A stretch of 64,000 nucleotides of DNA from Odiellus spinosus (taxonomy: Eukaryota; Arthropoda; Arachnida; Opiliones; Phalangiidae). The stretch is from NCBI GenBank assembly GCA_963920705.1, contig OY987226.1, positions 11,472,501-11,536,500 of the forward strand, in the 5' to 3' direction. The notes below the pieces were generated by a model, which was not told where the DNA came from, made no database searches, and was given only the letters and a program-made list of their open reading frames with translations. Below are positions 1 through 15,084 of this stretch, piece after piece. Position 1 is the stretch's first letter. Every line of letters begins with the position of its first letter. The position numbers and the translations under genes are program-made.

Positions 1-579
1 ATGTTTCAAAAACGATGCATGAAATCGTAGAACTTTCTCTCTCGAAAAAATATAATTACCATCGCGTAATTAACACACTAATTACCATTGAACATGAACG
101 GAATTCAGGGTATTATAAATACTGGCTTCGTAATTAATTATTCTCTAATTTGTATTTTAGCGATAATTAATTTGAGAATGGGGTAATTAAAATTAATTTT
201 CTAGGAATTAGACTCGTCATATTTGTTGCGAAGCCAGTATGTAATTACGAATTAATTGCAGCACAGGCGTGTAAATCGTCCAAGTGCATGTGTTGGGTTC
301 GAATCCCGGCCATTATTAAATTATTTAATTAAGGAAAGATTATTTTTTTATAATAATTCGCTTTTTAGCGCCAGCTGCAGCTTTTGATTATTATATTCTT
401 ATTATTATTCATAAAATTAGCCTTTTTATATTATAAACCCGCATGATAACGATGAAAAATTGCTCGTTCAACGTAGTTTATTAGAAATACTTTTTAATAT
501 ATATCCAGCAAAAAAATGCATGATTAGGCGATGGTAGATACGTCGCAATTTTTAGGAAAAAAACCTAGCACTTTTAAGG
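1..579. other. AT-rich non-coding stretch
   Basis: No open frame with recognisable protein content and no clear splice-site pair is visible. The stretch is mostly A/T runs and TAATTA-type simple sequence. It holds one short inverted repeat (119-240, listed separately) and an isolated motif resembling a tRNA T-arm at 295-307 that has no matching acceptor stem. It may be upstream intron or flank of the glutamate receptor gene. Confidence 0.6.
119..240. repeat. Short foldback (possible MITE relic)
   Basis: Twelve bases at 119-130 (ATACTGGCTTCG) are repeated as an exact reverse complement at 229-240, enclosing about 100 bp of A/T-rich DNA. The size and shape fit a miniature inverted-repeat element, but I found no target-site duplication, so it could be an old relic or chance. 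Confidence 0.35.
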
Positions 580-900
580 ACAAGTTTAATTTAATATTAC
601 GTTTTTAAGAAGTTATGGATTTGAATTAAGCTCAGTAAGACCTTCAAATTGAGACCAATCACGCGAAAATCGGCCCAAAAATAAGGAAGTTAACTCTCTC
701 TCGACGCCCCTATAGAAAATATGAGCGCGGACCACCATCATGACGTCACGATGGATGGTCGCGCTAATTATTTCTCTTAGTATTCGTAACTTTGTTATTT
801 GTGGGCCGATTTCAGCCTAATTGGTCGCGTTTTGTAGCTCTAATTGAGCTTTATTCGAATATTAATCAACTAAAAACGTAATATTTTGTTTAAACTTGTT
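580..900. mobile_element. Foldback MITE with central TGACGTCA (copy 1)
   Basis: The two halves are imperfect reverse complements. ACAAGTTTAA at 580 pairs with TTAAACTTGT near 900, and ATCGGCCCA pairs with TGGGCCGAT further in. The turn of the hairpin contains the exact palindrome TGACGTCA at 741-748, flanked by ACCATC/GATGGT-type complementary bases. A related element with the same core lies at about 11,468-11,730. No protein is encoded. The ends are approximate because I could not fix a target-site duplication. Confidence 0.6.
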
Positions 901-1654
901 TTTGTATAACGATTTTAATTAATAACAAAATTTTGGCTTAGATTAGTCTACTATTATTAATAACAAAGCTTTAATTACCTATAGTAGAATAGTTTCTATA
1001 ATAATACCACCAAATATTTGACAAATTCAATGTTTAGAGTAGTACAAAAAAAAACATTATTTGAAGCTGAATGCGTTAATTCGCCGCTTGGTTTCGAAAA
1101 ATTCACATTTTTCAGCTTACCTATATTGTTTTTGATCGATATATATTTTTTTCCCGCATAAGCTGTTACTATTATCTAAATGTTGTGGCTCCAAAATAGT
1201 TTTTACCAGAAAAGAAAATTTGAAATAATTTTTTTTAAACATATTTTTCAAGCAAGTTTCGATTCTACGTTTATTAGCCTTCAAAATTAATTAAATTCGC
1301 GCGTATATATTAGCCTTCATCCAAATTAATTAATTATATATAATTATGAATTTAATTCCCTTAAAGTGATGGTGACACGATATTTTCGATTTAAGACTCC
1401 AATCGGAGTTTGCTCTACTTTTCAAAAGCAAAATAGTATATTCTTGTAGTTTTAATTCTAGGGCAAACTCCGGTTGTTATTTGTTTATTGGCCTAAATTA
1501 TCATTGGTTAGATTAATAATTATAAGGATCATTCTTAAATAATTTAATCCCTAAAGGCATAATGTTCCCTTGTGAACAATTTAATTTTCTCAAAAAAACA
1601 TACTTATTCAAAAATTAATTAGTAGGATTTTTTACTTTCTTAATTAATAGGCTT
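901..1654. other. AT-rich non-coding stretch
   Basis: No coding signal or clear repeat structure was recognised. The stretch separates the foldback element at 580-900 from the CRE-like array that starts near 1,655. Confidence 0.5.
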
Positions 1655-2316
1655 TCTACTGATGACATATATTCCCTAACCAATTCGTCGTCTATTTTCT
1701 TAAATCTTGACGTCATATATTTTCTTACTTATGGACGTTATAGGTTGTTTTACCTCCGGATGTCATAGGTTTTATTACCCCTTACGATATAGGCTTTCTT
1801 ACATCTTTACGCCTTTACACCATAGGTTTAGTTAAAGCCTAAAGTTATGTTTTTTCACCACTGGCGTCATGTTTTTCCAACTGATCAAATGTCTTAGGTT
1901 TTCCAGGGTTTTCCAGTTTCCTGACATTATATATTCTCTTACCCTTGACGTCATAAGTTTATTTAGTTCGCGATGACAGGTTTTCTGTCCCCATACGTCT
2001 TCAAACACTGGACGTCATTTCCTTACTCTGAACGTCATACGTTTGCTTTAATTCTTACCCCCTGACGTCATGTTTTTTTTTCACTGACGTCGTAAATTTT
2101 CTTACATCCCGACGTAATTTTTTCTATTCTCTTGACGGAATAAGTTTGATTTCCACTAATATTCTTATCCCGGATTTCATGGGTTTTATATCCCCCAACG
2201 TCATAGGTTTTTCAATCAGTTAACGCCATAGGTTTTTCTTTCCCCTGACGTCATAGGGTTTTTTTTTACTAAGACGTCGTATGATTTCTTACCCATAACA
2301 TCATAGGTTTACTGAC
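1655..2316. repeat. Degenerate tandem array carrying CRE-like TGACGTCA motifs
   Basis: A loosely repeated unit of roughly 25-40 bp recurs about twenty times, with the pattern CTTACCCCTGACGTCATAGG followed by a T-rich spacer. Exact TGACGTCA (the cAMP-response-element palindrome) occurs at 1,708, 1,946, 2,063 and 2,246. Near matches such as TGACGTCG, GGACGTCA and AACGTCAT fill many other units. It lies 3 kb upstream of the first visible exon of the glutamate receptor, on the same side as its missing 5' exons, so it is probably intronic. Whether CREB/ATF-family factors bind it is unknown. It may simply be a decayed minisatellite whose unit contains this motif. Confidence 0.65.
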
Positions 2317-2320
2317 TTAA

Positions 2321-2644
2321 AGGGAGAATGCAACCTAACAACAAGTGTTTTTTTTATCGATTCATCATCGTTTAAATAGGCCTAATCCACCATAAAACAC
2401 ATTTAGAAACACGTATTAAATTAGAAATAAATTTAAAACTTTGATTCGTGCCGATCCTGAACTCCCCATATAAGGACCATCGACCAATGTCATTGGTCGT
2501 TAGTCCTTATATGGGAGTTCAGGAAGCCTAAGCCTATTTTTCCGGGTAAGTTTTAAATTTATTTTTAGTTTTTTAATGGTGAATTAGGTCCAAACGATAA
2601 AGGAATCAATAAAAAAATACTTGTTGTTAGGTTGCATTATCCCT
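2321..2644. mobile_element. TTAA-family foldback MITE, copy 1
   Basis: It starts AGGGAGAATGCAACCTAACA and ends with the reverse complement (TTGTTAGGTTGCAT...CCCT). Both sides are flanked by TTAA (2,317-2,320 and 2,645-2,648), the target duplication typical of piggyBac-type and some other cut-and-paste transposons. An inner inverted repeat around CCTAAGCCTATTTT and a central ATTGGTCG block recur in the other copies at 20,654, 36,300, 37,424, 49,381 and 55,334. There is no coding capacity, so it must have been mobilised in trans. Confidence 0.85.
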
Positions 2645-2648
2645 TTAA

Positions 2649-3060
2649 TCCGTGAGAAATTTTTAAATTTAAGCACATTTTAATTTTGAGACTGATACTT
2701 CATGGTTTAACCTAAAAAACTAATAATTTTGGAAAGCATTTCGTACACACACGTTCCTTTTCAACCCAGCTAACAACTCTTTTTTTGTAGAAAGACTTTC
2801 CAAAAGTTTTTGATTTTAAACCGTGAAGTATCAGCCTCCTTATTTAAATAATTAAAATATTTAAGTTACCATGGTTAATAAATTTAATACAAATAATCGT
2901 AATAGTTGTATGGAAATTTGATTTACTTACCAGATTAAATTAGTTAAGTTCAAATATATATATACCGAAACTATTATGTCACCATCTCTTTAAGTTACAT
3001 AAATTCTAATTAGGAAGAAAACCATTTTTTTTAAATAAAAAGTCTGCGTAATTTGGATTT

Positions 3061-3091
<31 letters not shown>

Positions 3092-5020
3092 CAATTTATG
3101 AATCTGCAATATACCATACCCTTCCAAAGGCCATGCAGGGTTGCCAGAGGCTTCGAACCCAATGCACCACTCCGGATGTTATATTACACACTGTCTTTAG
3201 TCTTTTACACCGAGTTTTTACATCAGTTTATACACCAAATGTTTTTTACACGTACACCGTTTTTGATAAAAAAAATCCCCAAAATGTTTTTGTTGTGACT
3301 TCTAAGCTGTGTTTTTTCCTTGTTTAGGCTTACCCCGATAAGCTATGGGTCATTAACTATCGTGTTCGAGGGCCAGAGACACGACTAAGAGATCCTTTAC
3401 TATGACAAAGTTTGTTCAAAGCCATTGATTTTTTCCCTCCTTTTTTTCCCAAAAAAAGCTCTTTTGGTTCTAGAAGCTAAGAGAGGACCTTATACAGTTT
3501 TCCTCCAAATTATTGATTAGTAAGGCTAGCCGCAGTCTCTAGTGGCTTCAAAGAGAAGCGTTACGCTTCCCTAATTAATAATTTCGAAGTCAAATTTCAT
3601 TAAAAATCAATTTATAATTAGGTTAGGATCTCGCGTAATTTTAAGGCTTAATAATTAGCGCGTTTAATTTTATTTCAAATTAAAGTTATAAATAGAGAGG
3701 GAAGAATATTTTAAATCGATCATATTTTTAAAAATAGAAAGAGAGAGATGAGATTATGAATCCCGGAAGTTAGTTTTGTTAGCGGAAGTGGTCGGTGTAT
3801 ATGTTCGTATATATGTGTTTCAGTCAATCGGGGATAAGGGGTAATGTGAGGTTTAGGCATGATTTGAAATATTTAAGCTTACATTTCTTATATGTACAAA
3901 ATCTTAACAATATAGGCATATATCGTGTAAAATTAGGCTTAGCAAGGAACCACGACGAAACTCGTACATAACCATTGAAAGATTAGGCCTAAATTGACGA
4001 TTTCAAACAAGAAATGACGTAGCTTCGCTATTAGCGACCATTGGTATAATCCTACAAGTTAGGCTAATTTGGACCTTTCCTTAACCCCAAAATAATCTAG
4101 AAAATCATATTGCATTACTCCATCATAGTTTGGTGCTTTTATGGGATTTATTATAAGTATGGCCTGCGGAGGGGTATAGGTCACGCCTCTGTTGCTTGGT
4201 GACGCGCCTTGGATGGCCCAAGGTGGTCGAGGAAAATTCGTACGCCATTTTTGGGTCGTTGAACCCCCTGACCCCTACGTTTTTCCCCTCCATCCATCGA
4301 AAATAATACAATAATATTGCTTCAAAAATATGTTTGGTATAATTTTGGTAATATAAGTATAGAACTTTTGTTTAGAGTAAGTTTGACGCTAGAGCTTGTC
4401 CAAAAGTGACTGGATCAAAATAATAGAAACAAGGTATATAGTTAAAAAGGTTAATTTTATGACATCATTGTGTAAACCACAATTGTGTCACTACAATTTC
4501 GTTAGCTATAGGCACTAGAAGTTGAAACTATAAATCATTTCTAAAGTTAATCCAAAAATCTTACAATTTGACTTATGTTAAACTGTAAAACTTTACTGTT
4601 GAAATTGCGAAGTACAGTTATTTTCAACAGTGTTATAAAACGGTTGAAAATTATTTTAAAGTCTCTATTAAGAACGCGACTATGATCAGAAGTATATTTT
4701 TAAAGGGCAAGCTCTTGTTTGCGACTTATAAGTATGCGCAACCCGAAACAAGGTCTGAAAACAAAGACCCAAACTACACAATGCATAGGAGAGTAGCGCC
4801 ACCCTTATATCATCTTAGGAATATGAAATTTTCCCAAACTAAACAATTGGGGAAGGCTTTTTTTCTCGGTTGCGTGTCTCGTAAGCTACGAGAAATGTCA
4901 TTTTAACATAAATTACTACGTTAGGCTTAGTTGTTTACTCGTTTTATTGCTATATAGTGTATATTTTAAGATTTTTTCGTTTCGGTATCTATTCGAATTG
5001 GCTCTCTGGGGTGTTCTTAG
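2649..5020. other. Non-coding stretch upstream of the first visible receptor exon
   Basis: I see no exon here. In particular, no pore-loop sequence (the QQGCD-type motif that should precede the exon at 5,021) was found. The stretch holds a 22-base A run at 3,061-3,082 and scattered short open frames without recognisable content. The reading frame of the exon at 5,021 continues open upstream to about 4,947, but the translated residues do not resemble the receptor family, and a CTCTCTGGGGTGTTCTTAG acceptor fits better. Confidence 0.5.
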
Positions 5021-7482
<2,462 letters not shown>

Positions 7483-10400
7483 GTGGTACACATTTCTGTT
7501 GGAATTTTTCTTTCGATTTTTGACCCATTGCCTCTATTTTTTTGATTCGTCCTCTCTTTTTTCCCTTCCACTTTTTGAACCAATCACCTTTAACCTTTTA
7601 ACCCCTCCGTTTTTGTTTTCCCCTTCCCTTCGTTACGTTTTTGCGTTCGTGGAATATATTTTGATCTATAGGGCGATGTGCATGATCGTTCTAATTTTTG
7701 CCTGGCTCTTGAGTGACCGTGACGTCAGTACTCAAAGTCGCAAACTATAACCATAACCACACATCACACTAACAAAACATTTCACTTCTCCGACATCCAA
7801 TGAGCGTCCTCACACTTCCTATACGTAAATCAACCCAATTTTTTGCCACCTTTATCAAATTTATACCGAGTTCGTCTTCCCGCGATCTTAGTTTTAGTTC
7901 ATTTTTGGCATGAAAGGATGAGGTAATGACCAAATGACCCCTTGACCTGTCTTTACCATTTCGAAGTATGCCTTAATGGGTTAAGATTAGTGTTAAGTAA
8001 GTTTTGACGTCAACTTTGGTTGCCTTTGGTGAGAGACCAAGGCTTAGTTATGACCTTGGTTATGACTTTGAAATAAATTGACTGGTATTTAAATTCACAT
8101 TCCGGTAGTAACCGTAGTTAAATTTGATTAACTGGAATATACAATTCCACATGAAAGAGTTTCGTGGACGAATTAAATACTCAATTGCGTAATTAGGCGC
8201 ATTAAAAAATGTTTGAATCGAGGAAGGACTTTTTTATTATTGAATTACTGTTTTATCAACACAAAAGGGATTTTAATTTTTTCTTCAGACTCCATTTAAC
8301 GCGGATGAAATCGAATAATTTAAGCTTAACATAAATTTTAACCTAAACAATAACATTTGCGACTTTGAACAATTACTTTGAGCACCATTTGAATCAAGCT
8401 TCAAGGTCAATTCGATGTCTCGGAGGCGATCAACTAGTTATTAATGACGTCAAACCTTCCTTACCCCTATAGTTTCTAAGCAAAACGATTTCCTCGCATC
8501 TCTTGTATTGACGCCCGTCTCTTAATTAGTCCCTACCAGATCATGATTTTTACGATTGAGCCCTGTTGACCTTGGGTCCGGGGCCCTATCCGTACAATTC
8601 CCTTTGGGTTTAATTCTTGTTAGAACGTTTAGAAGTCTCTTATTGGTCTATCTGTTACAACCCCGTTTTATATAGCAGACTTTACTCTGACCACGTAACT
8701 AGCCCGAGTGAGGCGCGATGGTAGAAGCTACGTGTATTTTGAGTAGAAGTAGGTGCCATGACTCTCGTCGCGTAATTAGAAAAACACAAATAAGTCGGGA
8801 AATCGGCCGCCGCTGAGCATTCGGTTCTCGGACGCAACGGGGGTCATGTTGGAATGTGCATTTTCTTTTACCCGCCTAGTTCTACGCACCGGCAGCGCAC
8901 ATGATCACGGTCGACGGCCTATCGGAACCCGTTCCTACGAACACCCACACGCAAGTATGACAGCGGCCCTCTGATTGGCCCTCCAGCAGGGGGAGATCCA
9001 TGCCCGAGCTCAGCCTCTTGCCCCGTTAAGGAGACCACGTCACTCCGGAAACTAAGGCGGGGGGAGGGGAAAGAAATAAAAAATCTTCTTCCACGACCTT
9101 GAAGTTGCGGGTTAGGGGTCATCTTGACAAGGTGGTGTTTTTTCCCGCGCTCTCATTGGACGATTTTAAAATACGCGGATATTTCATCTGGCGGATTTCT
9201 ATGTACAAAATATAAACAACCCGTGTATTATAAAATTAAATCAAATCATGTATAAGCTTAGTCGACTCTTATATAGAAGTTCTTATAAAATTAAACATAA
9301 CGAGGCGAGTAATTAATACTCGTAATTAAAAACGCATCTTTGAATACCGAGTTAAACGGCTTCCGTATTTCTTCAGCTTAGATTTTTCAAAAATAATAAT
9401 ATTGAAACCTCGTAGGTAAATTAGCGTAGGAGTTTTGTAGTCATTTTGACTTACATATAAATAAGCGAGACCAGACGGCGAGGTCTTTACAGTGCTCTCA
9501 CTCTTCCACTATTTTCACTAAAAGCCACTAATTTTTGGTCACTAAATCGACCCATTTACCTATGAAAATTCCAAAGACTGAAATATTTTTTTATTCGGTA
9601 TTGTCCAGGCCCTTTGTAAAAAGGCGTCAATTCTTTGAATCGACTTGAACTGATCCAGATTACCTTTATGTGACGAGAAGAGCTGGGAATAATCTATTTG
9701 TAGATTATTATTTTCTCTAATTGATACAGTTTCTCACTATTTTCACTTAAAGATCACAAATTTCACTTTTAATTCGAGTTGTTTCAAGTGGGAGCCCTAT
9801 CTTTAATATATAAAAATTAAACAACTGATTTTAAATATGTAGATTAATTTTCAAAGTATTTTTTTTTAATAAGATTAATATTGAAAGAATTCTTTAAATT
9901 ACTTCAAGAACTAAAATTAAACTGCTAATAATTTAATCAGACTTTACTTTTTGCTTTAATACAATTAAAATAATATAAACTAATATTTTCGATATTTTTA
10001 TTAATAATTAATATTAAATGATTAAGAAGTATTTTAAACTGTCATTTTCCGAACGAAGCTGTTTAACTACTTATTCAAAGACTTAATGAAATAACAGTGG
10101 TACGTGGTATAATCTTTTAAAGAAAATCAAATTTTGGGTGGTAAATTGAAGTGAATTAACCAAGATATAAATTAGGAAAAAAAAAAAAAAAATCAAATCA
10201 AACCAAAATATTTTGTACATGTACAGGACTACTCGTACTCAACTTCAAATTTTACCCAAAAAAATATATTCAGGACAAAGTTTTAATAGCAAAAAATATC
10301 CAAATTTATAATACGAAAAATTGGCTTATAGTCTTCCATTTAAATATTTTAAATTTAAAAATTTAGCTTGTTGAGAATTCCGCGTGTTTCAAAGAAAAAA

Positions 10401-11467
10401 AAAAAATTCAAATTCAAAACAAAATTTTAGATCGTAATTAAAAATTTACTTCATTGAAAAAAAAAAAACATTATTTAAGTTTTAATCAATTTTAAATTTA
10501 AAAGAAATTTACTCTATCCAAAATAAAAATTAATATTAAAACAAAAAAACAAATGTGCTGATAGAATGGTGCTCAGACGAACGTTTTACGTTGACCACAT
10601 ATCATAAATCATAATTAAATATAACCAATTTGGGTCATTTTAAAACCCATCTAATTACTAAATAAAAATAATTAAAAAAACAAACTCTTTATAGAGTTTA
10701 TAGATTACCATCAAATTAACCTATTGAGATGTTTTGGAGCCTAAATAACGCTTTGAAGATTGTATAATTATATATATATGAAACAATTAAATTGGTACTA
10801 GCAATTAACTTTAAATTTACGCAATTCTTAATTATTTTAATTATTAATAAAAAATATGTTCGCAAAATAGAATGATATATTAAAAGTGTGTGTGCGAGAA
10901 ATGGTATTCTAAATATTAATAAATAATGTAAATTTTAATCAAGTTAATTGCTTTTACTATTAAATTATAATTTTAACATTTATTATTATCAAAACGTTAT
11001 TTAAAGTTCAAATATATCTTATTATTGGTAGATAACAAAAACTAAAGTAAAAAAAAAAAACACTTTATAGTGTAAATAAAATAATAAGTGAGGTTTAGCT
11101 AGACGTACTTGTGATTAATTATGATAATTAAATTTAATCTAACAAAAAAAAACAAAAACATAACTTGGCCCTCGCCGGAAAAACTTAAATCACAACTAAT
11201 CGCACACATGAGCAAATACAGGACGGGTTCCAATATTCAGGCGAATAATTAATAAACAATTAAAAAAAACAGAGCAAAACGGTGTTTAAAATTTTGTACA
11301 GAATATAGAAAAAAGTAGTCAGGAAAAGATTGTACAGTTAAAAAAAAAACAAACAGAAAACCAAAACAAATCTTTGTGTATAAATATACAAATACTGTAC
11401 AAATATTCCTATAAATATATATAAAGATAAAAAAAACGCATTTATAGGGTTCGTTTCTGAGAAATTC
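7483..11467. other. Long stretch without supported genes; GC-richer patch at 8,560-9,130
   Basis: No exon was recognised. About 8,560-9,130 is visibly richer in G/C and in CG dinucleotides than its surroundings. It could be a promoter or enhancer patch, or an insertion from another sequence class; the short minus-strand frame inside it (8,919-9,122) has no recognisable content. About 9,780-11,450 is strongly A/T-rich with many A runs and no genes. TGACGTCA occurs at 7,720 and 8,445. Confidence 0.5.
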
Positions 11468-11730
11468 AAGTTTTTAGATTCAGATTCGTAAATAATTCAA
11501 CATTACCTTCAAAATGAGATTAATTACGTCCAAATCAGTCCATAAATAAGAAAGTTACTATTGGAAAGTATCCTCATGACGTCACAATGGGATAGTAACT
11601 TCTAATTTAATTTTAAAGTATTTTTCTTATTTATGGACCGATTTTGTCGAAATTGATATCAAATTAAAGCTCTCTTTGAGTATATTTCGACTATGTATCT
11701 AAAAACGTACATTTCTAAACGATAACACCT
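11468..11730. mobile_element. Foldback MITE with central TGACGTCA (copy 2)
   Basis: The arms pair imperfectly: CAGTCCATAAATAAGAAAGT near 11,554 against ACTTT..CTTATTTATGGACCG near 11,620-11,640. The centre carries TCATGACGTCACAATGG, with TGACGTCA at 11,578-11,585. The element at 580-900 has the same design and the same centre (CATGACGTCACGATGG), so the two are copies of one family. The boundaries are approximate. Confidence 0.6.
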
Positions 11731-13155
11731 TTGATGACCTTATTATGACCTTTAATTAATATCGGCTAGAAAATCATCAAGTTGTATGATGTAATTTAAA
11801 TTTGAGAAGTGTTTTTAGGCCTTATAATAATTATTATATATAAAACAATGGACACGAATTGCAGCTCAAATTTGAACTCCTCCTTCCCTACTCTTCGCAA
11901 ACTAATACTTTCAAATTTTGTAAATAACCTCTCAGTCCGATGTTATTTGTTTGCAATTTTTCTCAATTTTAGTTTTTCGTTAGCGCATCGAGCCATATAG
12001 ATCAAATAACTTTTAAAAACGATTAACCAACCTGAATAATGTAAGAAATAATCCCTCCGACAATAACTAACCTTTTTTTGTACAGTACAGAATATAGAGG
12101 GAAAAAATACTAACAAAATAATACCGTTTCAGATGTCCAAAAAAAATAAAAGTTATTGATAATTATTGTCTTTCATTTTAGATAATTTGCACGAATTATG
12201 CATGAACGGATTATATCGTTTATTTTCGATCAAATTTGGAAGGAATTATTTTATGGTGAGTAAGGTGAGTTTAAATTTATTATTTACCTCTAATTGATTA
12301 ATTATTTAACGCTCGTCGAATCGGGACTATTCGAGGCGATTCGACCATCTCGATTTATACCCCATTTAAAATCGATCTGAATAGTTCCGATTCGCGTGGC
12401 ACTAATTTAAGGGCAAGTAAAGCGAGGAAGAAGGTGGGTGTGTAGTTATTGATGTTTCTTGTTGTTGCAGACGTGACATTAACGCGCGGCGAGTGGGGCT
12501 GGGTGGGAGAAATATCGCGGGGATTGAAAATTCTGTATATCCAACTTTATAAGTCATTATGAATTGCCGGGCCAATACCAAGCTCGGATTCCTAATTTAC
12601 TTTTTCACCCAATGGGGCGCCGATTTTAGTTCAAAAATAATTTGCATCTGCCCGGCCACGATTGTTTTCATGTATCCGAAATGTCAGGGATGCCAGTTCG
12701 GGGGAGTTTCTGAGACCTACTACAGACCAAAAACGAGTTCAAGCCCATATGAACCAAGTTGAAGGCCCGCGACTACTTTATTCATCGTCCTCGCACGTAT
12801 AATTTATCGTAAAATGGCGTCTACTTATTTACTGGCCTCACCACGGTCAACTTAGATCACGTGCTCCGTCGATCTAAGTTGGCCAGCTATAAAATATGTG
12901 AGAATGAAGCCAGAGGCTAACTAAATCTCTCAAGGTGCTTAATCTTAAGGGCTTCAATTCTTTCTTGTCCAGAACGACTTGATAAACATTAAACATTTTA
13001 CCCTAACCTTGAGGATTCCTAATATTCAAAACACATTTTCGGAGCTTATTTTTGGGTCTGGTACCCCTTTTTACAAGTCTAGTATGCTTTTGAATGATGC
13101 TTTTCATATACTCTTGGAACAGTCAACGGTTCAACGCCACTGGCTTGTACGCTGA
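11731..13155. other. Non-coding stretch with one weak exon candidate
   Basis: No gene is supported. A clean acceptor-like tract (TTTCTTGTTGTTGCAG) ends at 12,470 and is followed by about 80 bp of G/C-rich sequence. If it were spliced in phase 0 to the receptor donor at 7,462 it would read Thr then stop, ending the protein. This is only a possibility. The open frame at 12,559-12,762 has no recognisable features. Confidence 0.35.
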
Positions 13156-13598
13156 CTAAAGCCTCGTTCATACATAGGCCTAAATGCGCTTCGTTGCGGT
13201 TCGATTTCTATAACTGGTTATCAAACCAACGTGAGAAATCAGTTCGTGTTGGTTCGGGAAGCAGCTTGGCCAAGTCGCTTCGGTTCAATCCGCTTTGAAA
13301 ATAACGAGGCGCGGAGACAAATTTGCTGATAAATCTTAAAATAACGCGATTAAAATTATACTTTCTGTCAAAAATTATTAACCAACGAGTTAATACACGA
13401 TTTACTAATTAGTTTGAGATAACTAATTAAAAATTTTAAATTCTGGGCATTTTTTAAAACGACGCTAAGCCTTGGCTTAGGTCGAACCGGGGCGAACGGC
13501 CGCGAACCGTCTTGTCAGCGTGTGAACCAGGGAAAACGGAAAACGCTTCGAACTGGTTTTGGAACCGATTTTGCCTTCAAGTGTGAACGAGGCTTTAG
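13156..13598. mobile_element. Foldback element, CTAAAGCCTCGTTCA ends, 3-bp TSD
   Basis: It starts CTAAAGCCTCGTTCATAC and ends GTGTGAACGAGGCTTTAG, the near-exact reverse complement, over 443 bp. It is flanked on both sides by TGA (13,153-13,155 and 13,599-13,601). GCCTCGTTCA-like ends and a 3-bp duplication fit a PIF/Harbinger-type MITE, although that superfamily usually duplicates TWA. No protein is encoded. Confidence 0.7.
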
Positions 13599-13601
13599 TG
13601 A

Positions 13602-15084
13602 TTTGGAAAATAGGGCTTTTGAACAAGAATAGTTTGCCAAAAACAAAATAAACTTTATTCATCATGACTAATCATGATGAAAATATTCCCTCATTTTGCT
13701 CAATGTAAAATATCCGATTTTTGCCCCCTGAAGATGTTAAATAATGTACGTTATATATTTGCAGATGCTTGGTAAAAAATCAAATACAAGTAATGCAGCA
13801 GTCAATTTCCAGTAATCTCCTTCTGAAAAGGTAAGAATATTTTATTATTGTCGCCCAATACTAGCCACGAGTACCCGAAATAATTTATAGTGGCCAAAGT
13901 TTTTCCAAAACTTTAAAGCATTTTATCTTTGGTCCCAAAACTATTGTTTTATCTTTCGATCTAACATAATCCAAGGGCCAAGTTCGTCTCGTAGTTTACT
14001 TTACTGATATAGCTCTCAACGCTTCTCCTTGTTTTGAATTTAACCAATAGAAATCGGCCTTTACCTTATTACCTTCTCAGACTGGTATTTATTTAAAACA
14101 TAGGTGTCTCTGTTTAGTCTTGTTTTACTCTTTCTCTCATAATCCCATTGACATATTCCCAGTGGAAATTCTATTGTACGTTCATTAGGAAAAGCGGAAT
14201 TAAATAGAAGGGCCGGGATTGCTATTTGTCTAGTGTTTCGTATCCGTTCTATCACGTGGTGTATATACTGAATTCGTGAACCAAACTATACTTATGTCGA
14301 AGATAAGTTTACGGGAAATAGGCTGAGGCTGTATAATACATCTATTCAAACTATATACTACTAAACATTGAGGGTAAACGAGAACAAAATAAGATATAGA
14401 TCCACATGAAAATACGGTAAGGATATCGCCTGAGGAATTCTTAACGCTAAAAATATACTTTTCTACCTTAAACAATGGTGCCAAGGAGCGTTGGATGCGA
14501 TTCCAAATTTACCTTTATTTTCTGTACAATTTTCGTTTTGGTTCAAGTTCCCGCCAAAGATTAAAGGCGGGAACGGAAGAAACGTCTCGCGGCTGAATAT
14601 CAAAAGGCGATAGTTGTTGCGACTATAGGAACAGTACGAAGCGAATATATTCTCTCGGGAGCGTCTTGTCCGGCCGAATCTGTCAGGCTCCATTTAGTCT
14701 GATAAGAGTAGAGTCCCGGGTTTCGGCACCTCATTACAAAACAGAAAAGGAAGTACTTCCCGCCCCAACCCCATTCTTCTGCCATTCCGCTTTTGCATAA
14801 GCAATGGAAAATTTGGGACCCGGCATTTTGACTATTTGCTATCCGTATATTTATCTTTCGTAGGTCTTTCTGTTGTTGGCATTGTATTTTTTGTTTTACT
14901 ATTTTATACCATATGGTTTTGTTTATTCGTTGAAAGCCCTGCTTTCTAAATATTTCGAATTTCGTCTGAATTTTATTTTAATAATTTAAATAATAATTTA
15001 TGAACTGATAGCGAAAATAGAAGAGACAGGCTCTTATAGTTAAAGGAAGAATCATGCCCAGCAACGCGCTTTTCTTTGTGTCAT
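13602..15084. other. No gene seen
   Basis: Several overlapping short minus-strand frames between 14,061 and 14,785 have no recognisable domain, no consistent start context and no splice-site support. I treat them as chance. No repeat structure was noted. Confidence 0.5.

Noticed and set aside
262-318. tRNA gene suggested by GGGTTCGAATCCC at 295-307
   Set aside because: There is no matching acceptor stem, D-arm or A box at the right distance; at best a lone B-box-like motif or SINE scrap.
3132-3175. Minus-strand tRNA-like B box (GGGTTCGAAGCC)
   Set aside because: No cloverleaf can be built around it and no A box is present.
4947-5020. Upstream extension of the receptor exon frame
   Set aside because: The residues before the AG at 5,020 do not match the receptor family, whereas a pyrimidine-rich acceptor at 5,020 gives a standard exon start.
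12471-12555. Last exon of the glutamate receptor
   Set aside because: The acceptor is good, but in the required phase it encodes one residue and a stop; without transcript evidence it cannot be annotated.
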